From: DATFRX01 sp035630615
Lineage (GTDB): Bacteria > Actinomycetota > Actinomycetes > Propionibacteriales > Nocardioidaceae
Length of the DNA: 55,577 nucleotides
Assembly: GCA_035630615.1 (NCBI GenBank)
Contig: DASQKI010000028.1
Coordinates: 1-55,577, forward strand
Reading direction: 5' to 3'
Numbering within the stretch: position 1 is the first letter of the stretch; each line of letters opens with the position of its first letter. Of this stretch, positions 35,363-44,697 are shown one piece after another. Both the position numbers and the translations under genes were made by a program. Below the pieces are notes generated by a model. It made no database searches. It saw only the letters and a program-made list of their open reading frames with translations, and was not told the DNA's origin.

Positions 35363-35897
35363 TCACGAGGTCCACATCTCGCGGGTCATCTCGTACTCGA
35401 CCTCGCCCAGGTCCGCTCCCGGCAGCGGCTCATCCCAAGGCGGGAAGTACGTGCGCACGTAACGCATGCCAACGGCCTCCATCACGCCTCGAGACCCGAC
35501 GTTTGCGGCCATGGTCTGCGCGATCACTCGGCTCTGCCCGACGGTTTCGAAGGCATGCCGCAGCAAGGCACGGGACGCCTCGCTCGCAAGACCCTTCCGC
35601 CAGTACCGACGGACCAGGCGGTAACCGAGGTCAGCCACTGTTGGGTCGTCAGGTTGATCGGGACCGTGCGCCGGAGGAAGCATCATGAGCCCGACGAACT
35701 CACCCTGTCGACCCTGCCTGCCATGCCCATCCGCTGCGCATGGGATGTGAGCACCTCGGCCCTTGATCGCGCCCGGCCGCTGATGAAGTGAAGCACCTCC
35801 GGATCGGAGTCCAGCTGGACTTCCAACTCGAGGTGCCGGTCGATAAGTGGGACCAGCAGCAGGCGCTCGGTGCGCAAGATCGGTTGAGGTATGCGCC
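35363..35897 (-). pseudogene. GNAT acetyltransferase, frameshifted
   Basis: The N-terminal part (QPILRTERLLLVPLIDRHLE, then DSDPEVLHFISGRARSRAEV) is in one frame; the rest (GEFVGLMMLPPAHGPD, LGYRLVRRYWRKGLASEASR, MAANVGSRGVMEAVGMRYV) is in another. The switch is near 35700, where about 8-10 residues usual in homologues are also missing. The second part holds the R-x-x-G-x-A acetyl-CoA motif. Either a real decayed gene or a sequence error with small deletion. No clear start codon remains at the 5' end. Confidence 0.7.
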
Positions 35898-36072
35898 AAC
35901 GATCACAGAGTGGTGCTAATGACGCGATTGGGGGCCCGCGATGGCGTGTTTTGTGGCAGAGTGTCGGTGGGAGTGCAGGGCGTCGTCCACGACTCGATCT
36001 CGGGGTGCACCTCCCGCCATGCCCACCCCGGGACCGATTCCGCAGGTCCCGTCTCTGCTTGGGGAGGACCCC

Positions 36073-36966
36073 ATGACGCAACGCATGTCCACGCACCGCC
36101 GGATACCCAGGACGCTCGGCCTTGTCGCGGCCGCCGTCGGCATGATCGCTACGTCGGCGGTGGCCACGTCAGTCGCGGCTGCCGCACCGACGGACGAAAC
36201 GGCGAGCCGGGCCGACAACACTCGCGAACTCTCCGCGGCCAATCGAGCGGTAAAGCGCTCCGGTGTCGACGGCATCGCGTGGTACGTCGACCACTCCTCG
36301 GACCGCGTGGTAGTGACCGCCGACCGTACGGTCTCCGCGACCGAGATCGCCACGGTCAAGCAGACCGCCGGCCGCAACGCCGGCACCATCCAGGTCAAGC
36401 ACGTTCCCGGTACCTTCCGGCCGCTGGCTTCGGCTGGGGATGCCATCTACGGCGGACAGTACCGCTGCTCCCTCGGCTTCAACGTCGTCCAGGGCAACAC
36501 CTTCTATTTCCTCACGGCAGGACACTGCGGCAAGGTCGCCAACACCTGGTACACCAACGCCAATCACTCGACCCTGATCGGCCCCACCATCAACGCCAGC
36601 TTCCCCGGGAACGACTACGCCCTCGTCCGCTACGACAACGCCTCGCTCAGCCACCCGGGCGGATACACCGCCGCGAACGCGTTCGTCGGTGAGTCGGTCA
36701 AACGCACCGGCTCGACCACCGGCACCCACAGCGGTACGGTCACCGCCCTCAACGTCACGGTTCGCTACCAAGGCGGCGGCACCGTGCGCGGCATGATCCA
36801 GACCAACGTGTGCGCCGAGCAGGGTGACTCCGGTGGCCCGCTCTACGACGGCACCAGGGCACTCGGCCTGACATCGGGCGGCAGTGGCAACTGCCGGACC
36901 GGCGGTACGACGTTCTTCCAGCCCGTCACCGAAGCGGCCAGCGTCTATGGCGTGACCGTCTACTGA
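36073..36966 (+). CDS. Secreted trypsin-like serine protease (S1, streptogrisin-like)
   Basis: 297 residues in pre-pro form. Signal peptide about residues 1-38 (AVGMIATSAVATSVAAAA). A short pro-region follows (ANRAVKRSGVDGIAWYVDH, VVVTADRTVSATEIATVKQ), resembling the pro-domain of alpha-lytic protease. The mature part has the catalytic triad His151 (TAGHC), Asp181 (NDYALVRYD) and Ser253 (GDSGGP), with paired cysteines. Self-cleavage likely occurs near residue 118. ATG at 36073 follows GGGGAGGA with a 4-base gap. It is a secreted protease for nutrient release. Confidence 0.93.
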   Translation: MTQRMSTHRRIPRTLGLVAAAVGMIATSAVATSVAAAAPTDETASRADNTRELSAANRAVKRSGVDGIAWYVDHSSDRVVVTADRTVSATEIATVKQTAGRNAGTIQVKHVPGTFRPLASAGDAIYGGQYRCSLGFNVVQGNTFYFLTAGHCGKVANTWYTNANHSTLIGPTINASFPGNDYALVRYDNASLSHPGGYTAANAFVGESVKRTGSTTGTHSGTVTALNVTVRYQGGGTVRGMIQTNVCAEQGDSGGPLYDGTRALGLTSGGSGNCRTGGTTFFQPVTEAASVYGVTVY

Positions 36967-37103
36967 CCACGAGAGTTGCACGGGCCGCCATCGCCCGCAC
37001 CGCGATGGCGGTCCGTGGTCTCGATGAGCGAGTGGTCGGGTCCGGCCGGATGTCGGTCGGACCTGCCAGTCTGGTCCGAATCGAACATTCGTGGAGGCGT
37101 CAG

Positions 37104-37547
37104 ATGGCCGTGAAGTACCAGCTGGTGATCGACTGCACATCGCCCGAGCCGCTCGCGCACTTCTGGGCCGAGGCCTTGCACTACGTGATCGCGCCTCCGC
37201 CGACCGGCTTCGACTCGTGGGACGACTTCTTCAGGTCGATCGGTGTGCCCGAGGACGAGCTCGGCACCGGCACCGACATCATCGACGATCCGAACGGCGA
37301 GGGGCCGCGCATCTGGTTCCAGATCGTCCCCGAGAAGAAGTCGGTCAAGAACCGCATCCACATCGACGTCAACGCGAGCGGCGGCCGCGATTCGACGCTC
37401 GAGGTCAGGCGGGAGCGGGTCGAGGCCGAGGCGACGCGCCTCGTGTCTCTCGGCGCTACCCGTCTACGCACGATCATGGAGGACGGTCTGGACCACTACG
37501 CGGTCGCGATGACCGATCCCGAAGGAAACGAGTTCGACGTCAACTGA
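37104..37547 (+). CDS. VOC (glyoxalase-like) family protein
   Basis: 147 residues. Elements of the actinobacterial Glyoxalase_6 subgroup: LVIDCTSPEPLAHFWAEALH, IWFQIVPEKKSVKNRIHIDV, then RLVSLGATRLRTI and the closing MTDPEGNEFDVN. It is the longest of three such proteins in the window and similar in pattern to 5693-6067. Substrate unknown. ATG at 37104 has GGAGG upstream. The gene is followed by the broken AraC gene. Confidence 0.87.
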   Translation: MAVKYQLVIDCTSPEPLAHFWAEALHYVIAPPPTGFDSWDDFFRSIGVPEDELGTGTDIIDDPNGEGPRIWFQIVPEKKSVKNRIHIDVNASGGRDSTLEVRRERVEAEATRLVSLGATRLRTIMEDGLDHYAVAMTDPEGNEFDVN

Positions 37548-37642
37548 TCCGCTCGGGATCTATCCGCGCCGCGGCTGCGCGGTCTTCCGCCTCGACAACG
37601 ACCGGGTGCTCGCCCTTGAGGTCGACCCCGCCGCCCGCGAGC

Positions 37643-38543
37643 GTGTCGCGACTCAGCAGCGCGACCTTTCGGGCACGTGTCCTGCGCGGACAGTGGCGGC
37701 TCCGGTTCGACGGTGCCCTGCGCGGAGTGCACATCGTCGTGTCGGGACACCCGCACCTCGCCCTCGACGACGGCACGCATCGATCGCTCGGACCGGGCGA
37801 CCTCGTCGTACTCCCAGGGCGGACGCGCACACGCTCAGCTCCAGCGCCGACCCGCAGGGGCCGACGTACTCCTCACTGGCGCTCGCGGACCGTCCCCCGA
37901 CGTGGAGGTGGCTTTCGGGCAGACTGGCGCGGAGACCCGAATCGTCTGCGGGGCGTTCTTCTTCGCAGATGACAGCCATCCCGCCGTGGCCGGGCTGCCG
38001 CGATGCGTCCACGTGCCCGCGGGCGTGCTGCGCGCCGACTGGCTCCGGGGGCTCGGTGACGCGGTGGTGGCCGAGGCGCGCGAACGCGGCCCGCGCAGCG
38101 ACGTGGTCATGGCCCGCCTGTCCGACGCACTCGTGGCCCGCGCCCTTCGCTACCACCTCGAGACCGCCGACGAGCCGGGCTGGCTGCACGGGTTTCGCGA
38201 CCCCTCCGTCTCACGTGCCCTGTCCGCCCTACACGACGACCTCGCCCGGCGCTGGACGGTGGGGAGCCTCGCCCGGGAGGCGGGACAGTCGCGTACCGCG
38301 TTCGCCGCTCGGTTCACCGCATTGGTCGGCCAGCCTCCGATGGAGTACGCATTCGGCTGCCGGATGCGACGCGCCCTAGCCCTACTCCGCGACGAGCGCC
38401 TCACCATCGCCGCAATCGCGGGTCAGGTCGGCTATGGATCCGAGTCGGCCCTGTCAGCGGCATTCACCAGGTACACGGGCACGACACCGGGCGGCCACCG
38501 CCGGTCCGTTGCTGCCGACCAGGCCGCCACAGCTCAACCATGA
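37643..38543 (+). pseudogene. AraC family regulator with cupin domain, one-base frameshift
   Basis: The first part (FRARVLRGQWRLRFDGALRG, then SGHPHLALDDGTHRSLGP and GDLVVLP) is a cupin_6 sensor domain in one frame. The second (GARGPSPDVEVAFGQTGAET, then VCGAFFFADD and two HTH elements SLAREAGQSRTAFAARF and TIAAIAGQVGYGSESALSAA) is in another. The switch is at the GGG run 37817-37819: removing one G restores VVLPGGRAHA. So it is either a real one-base insertion or a sequencing error; the protein otherwise looks functional. Confidence 0.78.
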
Positions 38544-38593
38544 CGCCAGACGGCGACGGACCTCGTGCCTGGCAAGAGTGCCGAACCTTCACC

Positions 38594-39361
38594 TCAGGAC
38601 GCCATCGACTCGCCACGCTCCCAGATGGCGCGGAGGGAACTGGCAAGGCGTGCCGGTTCTCCCCGGTGAGGCGGGTCGAAGTGGTGCCGGTCTGGGAACA
38701 CCTCGAGTGTGAAGTCGGCAAACACGCTCGCCAGTCGGTCGGCCTCTTCGGCGAACTGAGCCGGACGGCTCCGACCTCCGAGCGCGAAATAGACCGGTGC
38801 CTTGAACGCAGCCAAGGCAGCACGGTCCAGTTCATAGCCCTTGAGGGTGCGGAGGAACGCGCGGATCCCGGATGGTCGCCGACCCATCCACGGTGGACTC
38901 GGGCCGCGGGGTGGCGGTGGCAGCTCAACGTCTGGGCGCACTTGCAGTCGCATGAAGGCAGTCATGAACTGGTCGGGCGGCAGGTTCTCCAACGCGTCGT
39001 AGCTCGCCCAAAGCTCGCTGTGCTCCGAGCTCCAGCCCCAACCGCCCGCCCACGCTGGTTCGAGCAGCGCCAGGCTCAGCAGCCGCCCCGGATAGTGCGC
39101 GGCGAAAGCGAGCGCCATGGATCCACCCGCGGAGTAGCCCACGAGGTGGAAGCGGTCCCAACCGCGGCCATCGGCCTCAGAACGCACGCCGTCGACCTCG
39201 GCGTCCAAGGAGTAGTCCGGGGGCGGCACGTCCCCCCGATACAGCTCCAGGTCCCTCGTGATCGCATCGACGCCGGCACCGAGCTCGCTGACAAGGGCGC
39301 CGAACGCCAGCTCCGCGGGCAAAACGACACCGGGAAGCAGGACAACACGCAACGCCCACAC
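38594..39361 (-). CDS. Alpha/beta hydrolase
   Basis: 255 residues. The nucleophile elbow GYSAGG contains the catalytic Ser; the final RHHFDPPHR and a conserved Asp earlier (in DRLASVFADF) could complete the triad. It lacks a clear lid, so substrate is unknown. The GTG at 39361 has AGGAG upstream; GTG at 39364 is equally possible. It is convergent with the broken AraC gene. Confidence 0.82.
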   Translation of the reverse strand: MWALRVVLLPGVVLPAELAFGALVSELGAGVDAITRDLELYRGDVPPPDYSLDAEVDGVRSEADGRGWDRFHLVGYSAGGSMALAFAAHYPGRLLSLALLEPAWAGGWGWSSEHSELWASYDALENLPPDQFMTAFMRLQVRPDVELPPPPRGPSPPWMGRRPSGIRAFLRTLKGYELDRAALAAFKAPVYFALGGRSRPAQFAEEADRLASVFADFTLEVFPDRHHFDPPHRGEPARLASSLRAIWERGESMAS

Positions 39362-39453
39362 CACCTCTCCTGCTTCCCAGGGTCCCTGGACACCTCGTCG
39401 GGCACCAGCCCCACGGCACCCGAGACTTCCGGGCGTCGCGTGCTGTGACCGCG

Positions 39454-40131
39454 TCAACCGCCGAGCAGCCGCAAGAGCCCACGTCCGATGAAGAACAGCC
39501 CGGCGACGCCGAGCAGCCCGACGGTGACTACGCGACCCCGGCGAGCAATCTGCTCGCGCGCAGCAGCGAACCCACGTTCGCTGGGACCGGGGGCAATCCT
39601 GGTCAGAACGACCGGCACCCAGGCAGGCGTCGTAACCAGGCCGACGAGCACGAGGACGAGCAACGTTGCAACTGCGATCCGAGTGTCCGTCCTGGAGATC
39701 TCTTTGGCGGCCGCTGCGATCAGGGCCACCGTCGTGACGTTGGTCGCCATGGAAAACATGCCGAACGGAAACGCCGCCCGGGCCTGGCGCGAACTACTCG
39801 CACCCCGGTCGTCACCGCCCTTGTGACCTGGCGACCCGCCCCGGTGCCGTCCCAAGACGAGAACGAGAACACCGACGAAGACAAGCGCCAGGCCGACAAC
39901 GAGGTCGAGCGATGCGTCGAGGTGCGGTTCTGTCGGGAGCGAGATCGCGCGTCCGAACAGTACGATCGCGACGACGATCACAAACGTCGTGAGGACCACA
40001 CCGGCGGCGTAGCGCAACCCCGTCCTACGACCGTCAGGGCCGGCGAGGAGCACAGTTTGCTCGGTCAACATCACCGGGCTGACCGCCCCGCCCAGCCCGA
40101 GCGGGATGACAACCGCCAGCGCCTCCAGCAC
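39454..40131 (-). CDS. GAP family (Sap/LysE-like) membrane protein
   Basis: 225 residues, six hydrophobic segments. The N-terminal PLGLGGAVSPVMLTEQTVLLAG and the loop GRRTGLRYAAGVVLTTF are typical of GAP/SfLAP proteins, which in mycobacteria help export of sulfolipid or glycolipids. A polar loop (about residues 96-115) divides it in two halves. Likely small-molecule or lipid transporter; substrate unknown. It stands near an alpha/beta hydrolase gene. Confidence 0.82.
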   Translation of the reverse strand: MLEALAVVIPLGLGGAVSPVMLTEQTVLLAGPDGRRTGLRYAAGVVLTTFVIVVAIVLFGRAISLPTEPHLDASLDLVVGLALVFVGVLVLVLGRHRGGSPGHKGGDDRGASSSRQARAAFPFGMFSMATNVTTVALIAAAAKEISRTDTRIAVATLLVLVLVGLVTTPAWVPVVLTRIAPGPSERGFAAAREQIARRGRVVTVGLLGVAGLFFIGRGLLRLLGG

Positions 40132-40273
40132 CCAGGTGACTATAGGCGCGTCCGCTGGCGGCCGCGACGACGCAGATGGCGACCGGACCCTACGCTGTGG
40201 CCCGTCCCGCGGCGACCGGACCGGCAGAAGAACTCGAGTGCAGGAGGCCGGTCAGCCCGGTACGGTCCCGATC

Positions 40274-40732
40274 ATGACCTCGGATGAGTTCGTCCCAGTC
40301 GGCTTCGATCCGCCGACCTCACTCGCCGCCGACCAGTTCCGCCTCGAACCGCTGGGGCCACAGCACAATCAGGCGGATTATGCCGCCTGGATGTCGAGCA
40401 TCGAGCACATCCGCTCCACTCCCGGCTATCCCGACGGCAACTGGCCACCAATCAGCGGCATGACGCTCGAGGAGAACCTCTCCGACCTTCGCCGCCACGC
40501 TGACGACTTCACGAGGGGTGCCGGTTTCACCTTCACCGTCCTCGACCCAACCGACAACGACGTCATCGGTTGCGTCTACCTCTATCCCTCGGCCTCCGAG
40601 GAGTGGGACGTCACGGTGCAATCCTGGGTGCGGGCCGACAGATCGAGCCTCGACGTACCACTCGCCGACGCTGTCGCACGCTGGCTCGCCGCCGACTGGC
40701 CCTGGGAGCGGGTGGGCCGCTGCGGTCGCTGA
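40274..40732 (+). CDS. GNAT family N-acetyltransferase
   Basis: 152 residues. The pattern FRLEPLGPQHNQADYAAWMS, then FTFTVLDPTDNDVIGCVYLYP and VTVQSWVRADRSSLDVPLAD is a variant GNAT typical of actinomycetes in which the acetyl-CoA motif is degenerate. ATG at 40274. Substrate unknown. Confidence 0.8.
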   Translation: MTSDEFVPVGFDPPTSLAADQFRLEPLGPQHNQADYAAWMSSIEHIRSTPGYPDGNWPPISGMTLEENLSDLRRHADDFTRGAGFTFTVLDPTDNDVIGCVYLYPSASEEWDVTVQSWVRADRSSLDVPLADAVARWLAADWPWERVGRCGR

Positions 40733-40759
40733 GTCGTAATGGCGCGTCGGTACCTCCGG

Positions 40760-42310
40760 TCAGCCGTCGAACTCACTGTCGCCGGGTAGGTCGGGGAATG
40801 CCGGGGAGGGGTTCGGACGCGGGACCCGCGCGTCGACCAACTCCTGCCACGCCTTGAGCAGCCGGCGAAGCCGGGTCAGCTTGGCCCGGTGTTGGACCGA
40901 CCCGGCCAGGTCGTGGTTCTCGCCCAGGTCATGGTTCAGGTCGTAGAACTCGACGCGGTCGTCCTCGTAGAAATGGATCAGCTTCCAGTTGCCGTCTCGG
41001 ACGGCTGCGGCCGGCGTTCCTCCTTGGTTGCTGTAGTGCGGGTAGTGCCAGAAGATCGGGCCCCGCTCGAGTTGGTCGCCGAGCAGCAAGGGCAGGAAGC
41101 TCGTGCCTTCGAGTTGCTGGCGCTGCGGTCGTGGCAGGCCGGTCGCCTCGAGGAAGGTCGGGTAGACGTCGGGGCTCGGGACCGGTTCGGAGACAACCGA
41201 TCCGGCGGGGATCTGGGCCGGCCACCGGACCAGCAACGGGACCCGGATCCCGCCCTCGTACAGCCAGCCCTTGCCCTCGGCCAGCGGGCCGTTGAAGGTC
41301 GGGGAACCCTCGGCCGTGGCCAGTCCGCCGTTGTCGGAGCTGAAGAGGACCAGGGTGTTGTCGGCCTTGCCAGTTCGCTCCAGGGCATCCAGGACCCGTC
41401 CGATGTTCGTGTCGATGCTCTCGATCATCGCGGCGTACTCGGGGTCGAACTGGAGTTGCCGCCGGCGGACGTTCTGGAAGCGTTGCGGCCAGTGCGGAAA
41501 CGGCTCGCCCTCCTCGAAGGGGTCGATGTCATCCAGGTCGAGGTCGGCGGCTTTGCGCCGGTACTTCTCGACCAGCGCCTCCGGTGCCTCGATCGGCACG
41601 TGCGGCGCATAGTGCGACAGGTGGAGGAAGAACGGCTCGCTGCCAGCACTCTCGATCAGGTCGACAGACTCGTCGGTGAGCCGGTCGGTGAGGTACTCGC
41701 CCTCCGGGCCGTCGGGCAGCGTAGAGATGCCGTACGGACTGAAGAACCCGCCCGGTGGGAGCCCATTGCTGGAGCCACCGATGTTGACGTCGAAGCCGCG
41801 GCGCTCGGGGTAGGACGCGTCCGGGCCGAGATGCCACTTGCCGACGTGCCAGGTCGCATAGCCGCCGTCCCGGAGCGTACGCGCGATCGACTGCTCCGAC
41901 CACGGCAGTCCGGCGAAGTACGGCACGTCAGTCAGTCGCCCGACGGCGGCGCCACCGAGGTACTGCGTGATGCCGACGCTGGCGGGGTACTTGCCGGTCA
42001 TGATGGCCGCCCGGGTCGGCGAGCACACCGGCGCAGCGGCGTACGCGTCAGTGAAGCGGACTCCCTCGCCGGCCAGCCGATCCAGGTTGGGCGTCTCGTA
42101 GAAGGTGCTGCCGTAACAGCCCAGATCGAACCAACCGAGGTCGTCGGTCATGATCAAGACGATGTTCGGCGGATCGGACAGCGGTGCGAGTCCCGCGCCG
42201 ACGCCTGACGCGACGGCCGGACTCCGCCACCCCGTCGCCACCGCGCTGGCGCCAGCCGCGCCGACCCCACCGAGGAAGGCCCGTCGATCGATACCGCTGC
42301 GTCGTGTCAT
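40760..42310 (-). CDS. Sulfatase (formylglycine type), Tat-exported
   Basis: 516 residues. The twin-arginine start SGIDRRAFLGGVGAAGASA marks export in folded form. The N-terminal metal site LIMTDDLGW and the sulfatase signature Cys96-Ser-Pro-Thr-Arg100 are present; Cys96 is the one converted to formylglycine, which needs an FGE that is not in the window. Later residues TGKYPASVG, SPHVPIEAP-like LSHYAPHVPIEAP and SSDNGG match the arylsulfatase A type. It hydrolyses sulfate esters, likely outside the cell. An AT-rich inverted repeat lies 22 bases before the start. Confidence 0.9.
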   Translation of the reverse strand: MTRRSGIDRRAFLGGVGAAGASAVATGWRSPAVASGVGAGLAPLSDPPNIVLIMTDDLGWFDLGCYGSTFYETPNLDRLAGEGVRFTDAYAAAPVCSPTRAAIMTGKYPASVGITQYLGGAAVGRLTDVPYFAGLPWSEQSIARTLRDGGYATWHVGKWHLGPDASYPERRGFDVNIGGSSNGLPPGGFFSPYGISTLPDGPEGEYLTDRLTDESVDLIESAGSEPFFLHLSHYAPHVPIEAPEALVEKYRRKAADLDLDDIDPFEEGEPFPHWPQRFQNVRRRQLQFDPEYAAMIESIDTNIGRVLDALERTGKADNTLVLFSSDNGGLATAEGSPTFNGPLAEGKGWLYEGGIRVPLLVRWPAQIPAGSVVSEPVPSPDVYPTFLEATGLPRPQRQQLEGTSFLPLLLGDQLERGPIFWHYPHYSNQGGTPAAAVRDGNWKLIHFYEDDRVEFYDLNHDLGENHDLAGSVQHRAKLTRLRRLLKAWQELVDARVPRPNPSPAFPDLPGDSEFDG

Positions 42311-42331
42311 GTAGCCCTCCTGGCCGATAGT

Positions 42332-42360
42332 CTATTAATTCAGTCTAGATACATTAATAG
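42332..42360. promoter_or_regulatory. AT-rich inverted repeat, probable operator of the sulfatase gene
   Basis: CTATTAAT and ATTAATAG, perfect 8-bp arms with a 13-base spacer, so the arm centres are 21 bases (two helical turns) apart. It stands out in the GC-rich DNA and lies in the gap between the divergent sulfatase and serine hydrolase genes. A dimeric repressor or activator could bind; no regulator gene is next to it. Confidence 0.65.
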
Positions 42361-42472
42361 AATTCGTCCACACGCCACCCAGCTGAAGGCCTTTGCTCCG
42401 TTGGGCGGGGCGCACTTCCTGGCTCGCAGGCGCCGCCGAGGCAGCGACGCGTCGTCGGCGTAGGGTCAGGAC

Positions 42473-43993
42473 GTGGACGTGGGGACGGGTCGCCTTCGGG
42501 GAAGCGTGGAGGAAGGCTTGTGGCCACTGGTCGAGACCTTTCTCGGCTCGCACGACGCCGCAGGCCTGGCCGTTGCGGTGGTGCGCGACGAGGAGATCGT
42601 CTCGCGTGGGTTCGGCGTCCGTGACGTCGACAGCGGTGCGTCGGTCACACCCGAGACGATGTTTCACCTGGCGTCGGTGTCCAAACCGTTCGTCGCGACC
42701 GCGATCGTGTCGCTGGCGACCGCCCGGGGCGCCGGCGAACCGGTGCTCGACCTCGATGCTCCGATCATCGAATGGGTGCCTGAGTTCACGCTGGCCGACG
42801 GTCGGGAAGGGGAGGTCACCGCCCGGCGCCTGTTGAGCCACACGAGCGGGCTCCCCGACGTCGCGGACTACGGCTGGCACGACCCTCAACTCGGCGACGA
42901 CGCCCTCAGCGAGTTTGCTCGCAGCCTGAAGCGCTGGCGGCTGAAGGCGGAGCCCGGCTCGGCGTTCACCTACTCCAATGCCGGGTTCGAACTTCTCGGG
43001 CTGCTGCTGTCCAGGGCCACGGGCACGACGTTCGAAAACGCAGTCCGGCAGCAGGTCCTGGCCCCACTCGGAATGCGAAACAGCACGTTCCTGCGCGGCG
43101 ACGTGCCGAGGCACCTGGCAGCCTCGCCGCACGTGGGGATGCCACTGTCAGTGCCTGAGGGCGCCTATCCCTACACCAGGCGCCATGCCCCGAGCTCGAC
43201 CCTGCACTCCAACCTGGTCGAGATGTGTCGCTGGATGGTCGCCCACTTCGAGCCGGCCGGGGTGGCTGCTGAGGGGTCCGAGGAGCAGTGGGTACGACTG
43301 GACGCTGGGCTGCTCGACCTGATGTGGCAGCCGGTGGTGCCGGTGCGGAACCCCCCATGGGACGAAGCGGAGGCGCTCGGCTGGGGCGTGGGCAGGTACC
43401 GCGGGCACCGAGCGCTGAGCCACAGCGGTGCGGATCCCGGGTTCGGGTCGAGGTTCGTGCTGGTACCCGAGCGGCGGACCGGGGTAGTCGTCCTGGCCAA
43501 CTCCAACACCGTCCCTGCCTCACCCATCGCGAAGGCAGCGCTCGACATCGCCCTCGCCGATCCCGCCACCTCAATGAACTCCGATGTGACGCCCGAAGCG
43601 TTGGGCGAAGGCGTGGCGACAATGCGCACGTTGCTGCCTCCGGTCGTCGGCCCCGTCGCCCGGACGTTGACCACATCAGGCCCGGACGCCGCAGCGGCGG
43701 CCTTCCACCGACTGGCCGCAGTAGAGCCGGCCGAGTTCGACCTCGACGACGAGGGGTTCATCGATGCCGTGTGGGGAGCGATCGAACTGCACCGCACCAA
43801 CCTGATCTGGCCCCTCCTGCGAGTGTGGACCGCGTTGCGTCCGGACTCATCCGATGCCTGGACGATGACCGGATGGGCCCATCAGGTCGACGGGCAGCTC
43901 GACCTGGCGAGGAGCCTCCTCCAGCGCGCCCTCGACCTCGACCCCGACAACGACGACGCCGCACTGATCATGAGCAACCTCCCGTCGGCATGA
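42473..43993 (+). CDS. Serine hydrolase (beta-lactamase family) with C-terminal TPR-like helices
   Basis: 506 residues. S-x-x-K is Ser68-Val-Ser-Lys71 (LASVSKPF), YSN is at FTYSNAGFE and HSG is at ALSHSGADPG. After the catalytic domain (to about residue 360) comes a helical region with a TPR-like end (WALRPDSSDAW-type and ARSLLQRALDLDPDNDDA). No signal peptide. Class C-like fold enzymes act on D-amino peptides, esters or beta-lactams. Start GTG at 42473; in-frame GTG 6 bases further is possible. Confidence 0.85.
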   Translation: MDVGTGRLRGSVEEGLWPLVETFLGSHDAAGLAVAVVRDEEIVSRGFGVRDVDSGASVTPETMFHLASVSKPFVATAIVSLATARGAGEPVLDLDAPIIEWVPEFTLADGREGEVTARRLLSHTSGLPDVADYGWHDPQLGDDALSEFARSLKRWRLKAEPGSAFTYSNAGFELLGLLLSRATGTTFENAVRQQVLAPLGMRNSTFLRGDVPRHLAASPHVGMPLSVPEGAYPYTRRHAPSSTLHSNLVEMCRWMVAHFEPAGVAAEGSEEQWVRLDAGLLDLMWQPVVPVRNPPWDEAEALGWGVGRYRGHRALSHSGADPGFGSRFVLVPERRTGVVVLANSNTVPASPIAKAALDIALADPATSMNSDVTPEALGEGVATMRTLLPPVVGPVARTLTTSGPDAAAAAFHRLAAVEPAEFDLDDEGFIDAVWGAIELHRTNLIWPLLRVWTALRPDSSDAWTMTGWAHQVDGQLDLARSLLQRALDLDPDNDDAALIMSNLPSA

Positions 43994-44016
43994 CCCGACT
44001 GATCACCGGCCTTGTC

Positions 44017-44298
44017 TCAGGCCCCCGACGTGCGCCTTCGGACCACCCGCCAGATGAGCAGTGCGACGATCGCGCCGAGGATCGAGAAGATCAGGCCGCT
44101 CGGCTGGAAGAAGCCCTCGTCGTCGTCCCAACCGAACACGAGGTACGCCCCGAACCCGCCGATGAACGACCCCACGATTCCGAGCAGCATGGTCTGCCAC
44201 CAGGTCATCGGGTCGGGCCCCTTGACCAGCAGTCGGGCAGCATAGCCCGCGACGACTCCGATAAAGATCAGGTAGACCACGGTCCAGAAGTTGAACAT
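44017..44298 (-). CDS. GlsB/YeaQ/YmgE family small membrane protein
   Basis: 93 residues, three hydrophobic segments. The glycine-rich TMLLGIVGSFIGGFGAYLVF is the family core. Members are stress-induced membrane proteins with no proven enzymatic activity, despite the old name transglycosylase-associated protein. ATG at 44298. It lies at the 3' end of the serine hydrolase gene, convergent with it. Confidence 0.85.
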   Translation of the reverse strand: MFNFWTVVYLIFIGVVAGYAARLLVKGPDPMTWWQTMLLGIVGSFIGGFGAYLVFGWDDDEGFFQPSGLIFSILGAIVALLIWRVVRRRTSGA

Positions 44299-44490
44299 CG
44301 TGCCTCCTCGGGCTCGTTCACGCGCCGATCTGCCGCCACGCTACTCACATCACGCGGGCCGCGTGGACGCGCGCCACCACTCCCCTGCTGCATCGCCGAC
44401 GCCGTCGAAAGCTCGTCACTTCGCCGCGTACCGTTTTGCCTACCCGGTTAGCTTCATCGAGGGTTCCATCAGCGCATAGGTGGCGAGATC

Positions 44491-44628
44491 ATGGAGGAGG
44501 CTCGAAGGATCTCCCGTCGCTACCTCCCCCTCGAGGACGTTGACGGGTACGTTGCCCAGTGGTCGGAGCTACGCACCATCGTGACGATCACCCCCGACCA
44601 CATCGTGTCCTGGTCGGCCGGAGGCTGA
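44491..44628 (+). pseudogene. C-terminal fragment of a PPOX-like flavin/F420 protein
   Basis: A 45-codon frame (ARRISRRYLPLEDVDGYVAQ then SELRTIVTI) that matches the end of pyridoxamine 5'-phosphate oxidase-like proteins, but an in-frame stop upstream and the lack of the flavin-binding barrel mean that most of the gene is absent. It is probably a remnant, though a small real protein cannot be excluded. Confidence 0.5.
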
Positions 44629-44697
44629 CCACCCACAACGCAGCTGCCACGATCCGAGCGCCGCATGTAGGGCATCGGACCAAGGGGGTGTGGCCGC

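Noticed and set aside
40889..42208. Long plus-strand open frame opposite the sulfatase gene
   Set aside because: Antisense artefact; the sulfatase has its Tat signal and catalytic Cys motif on the minus strand.
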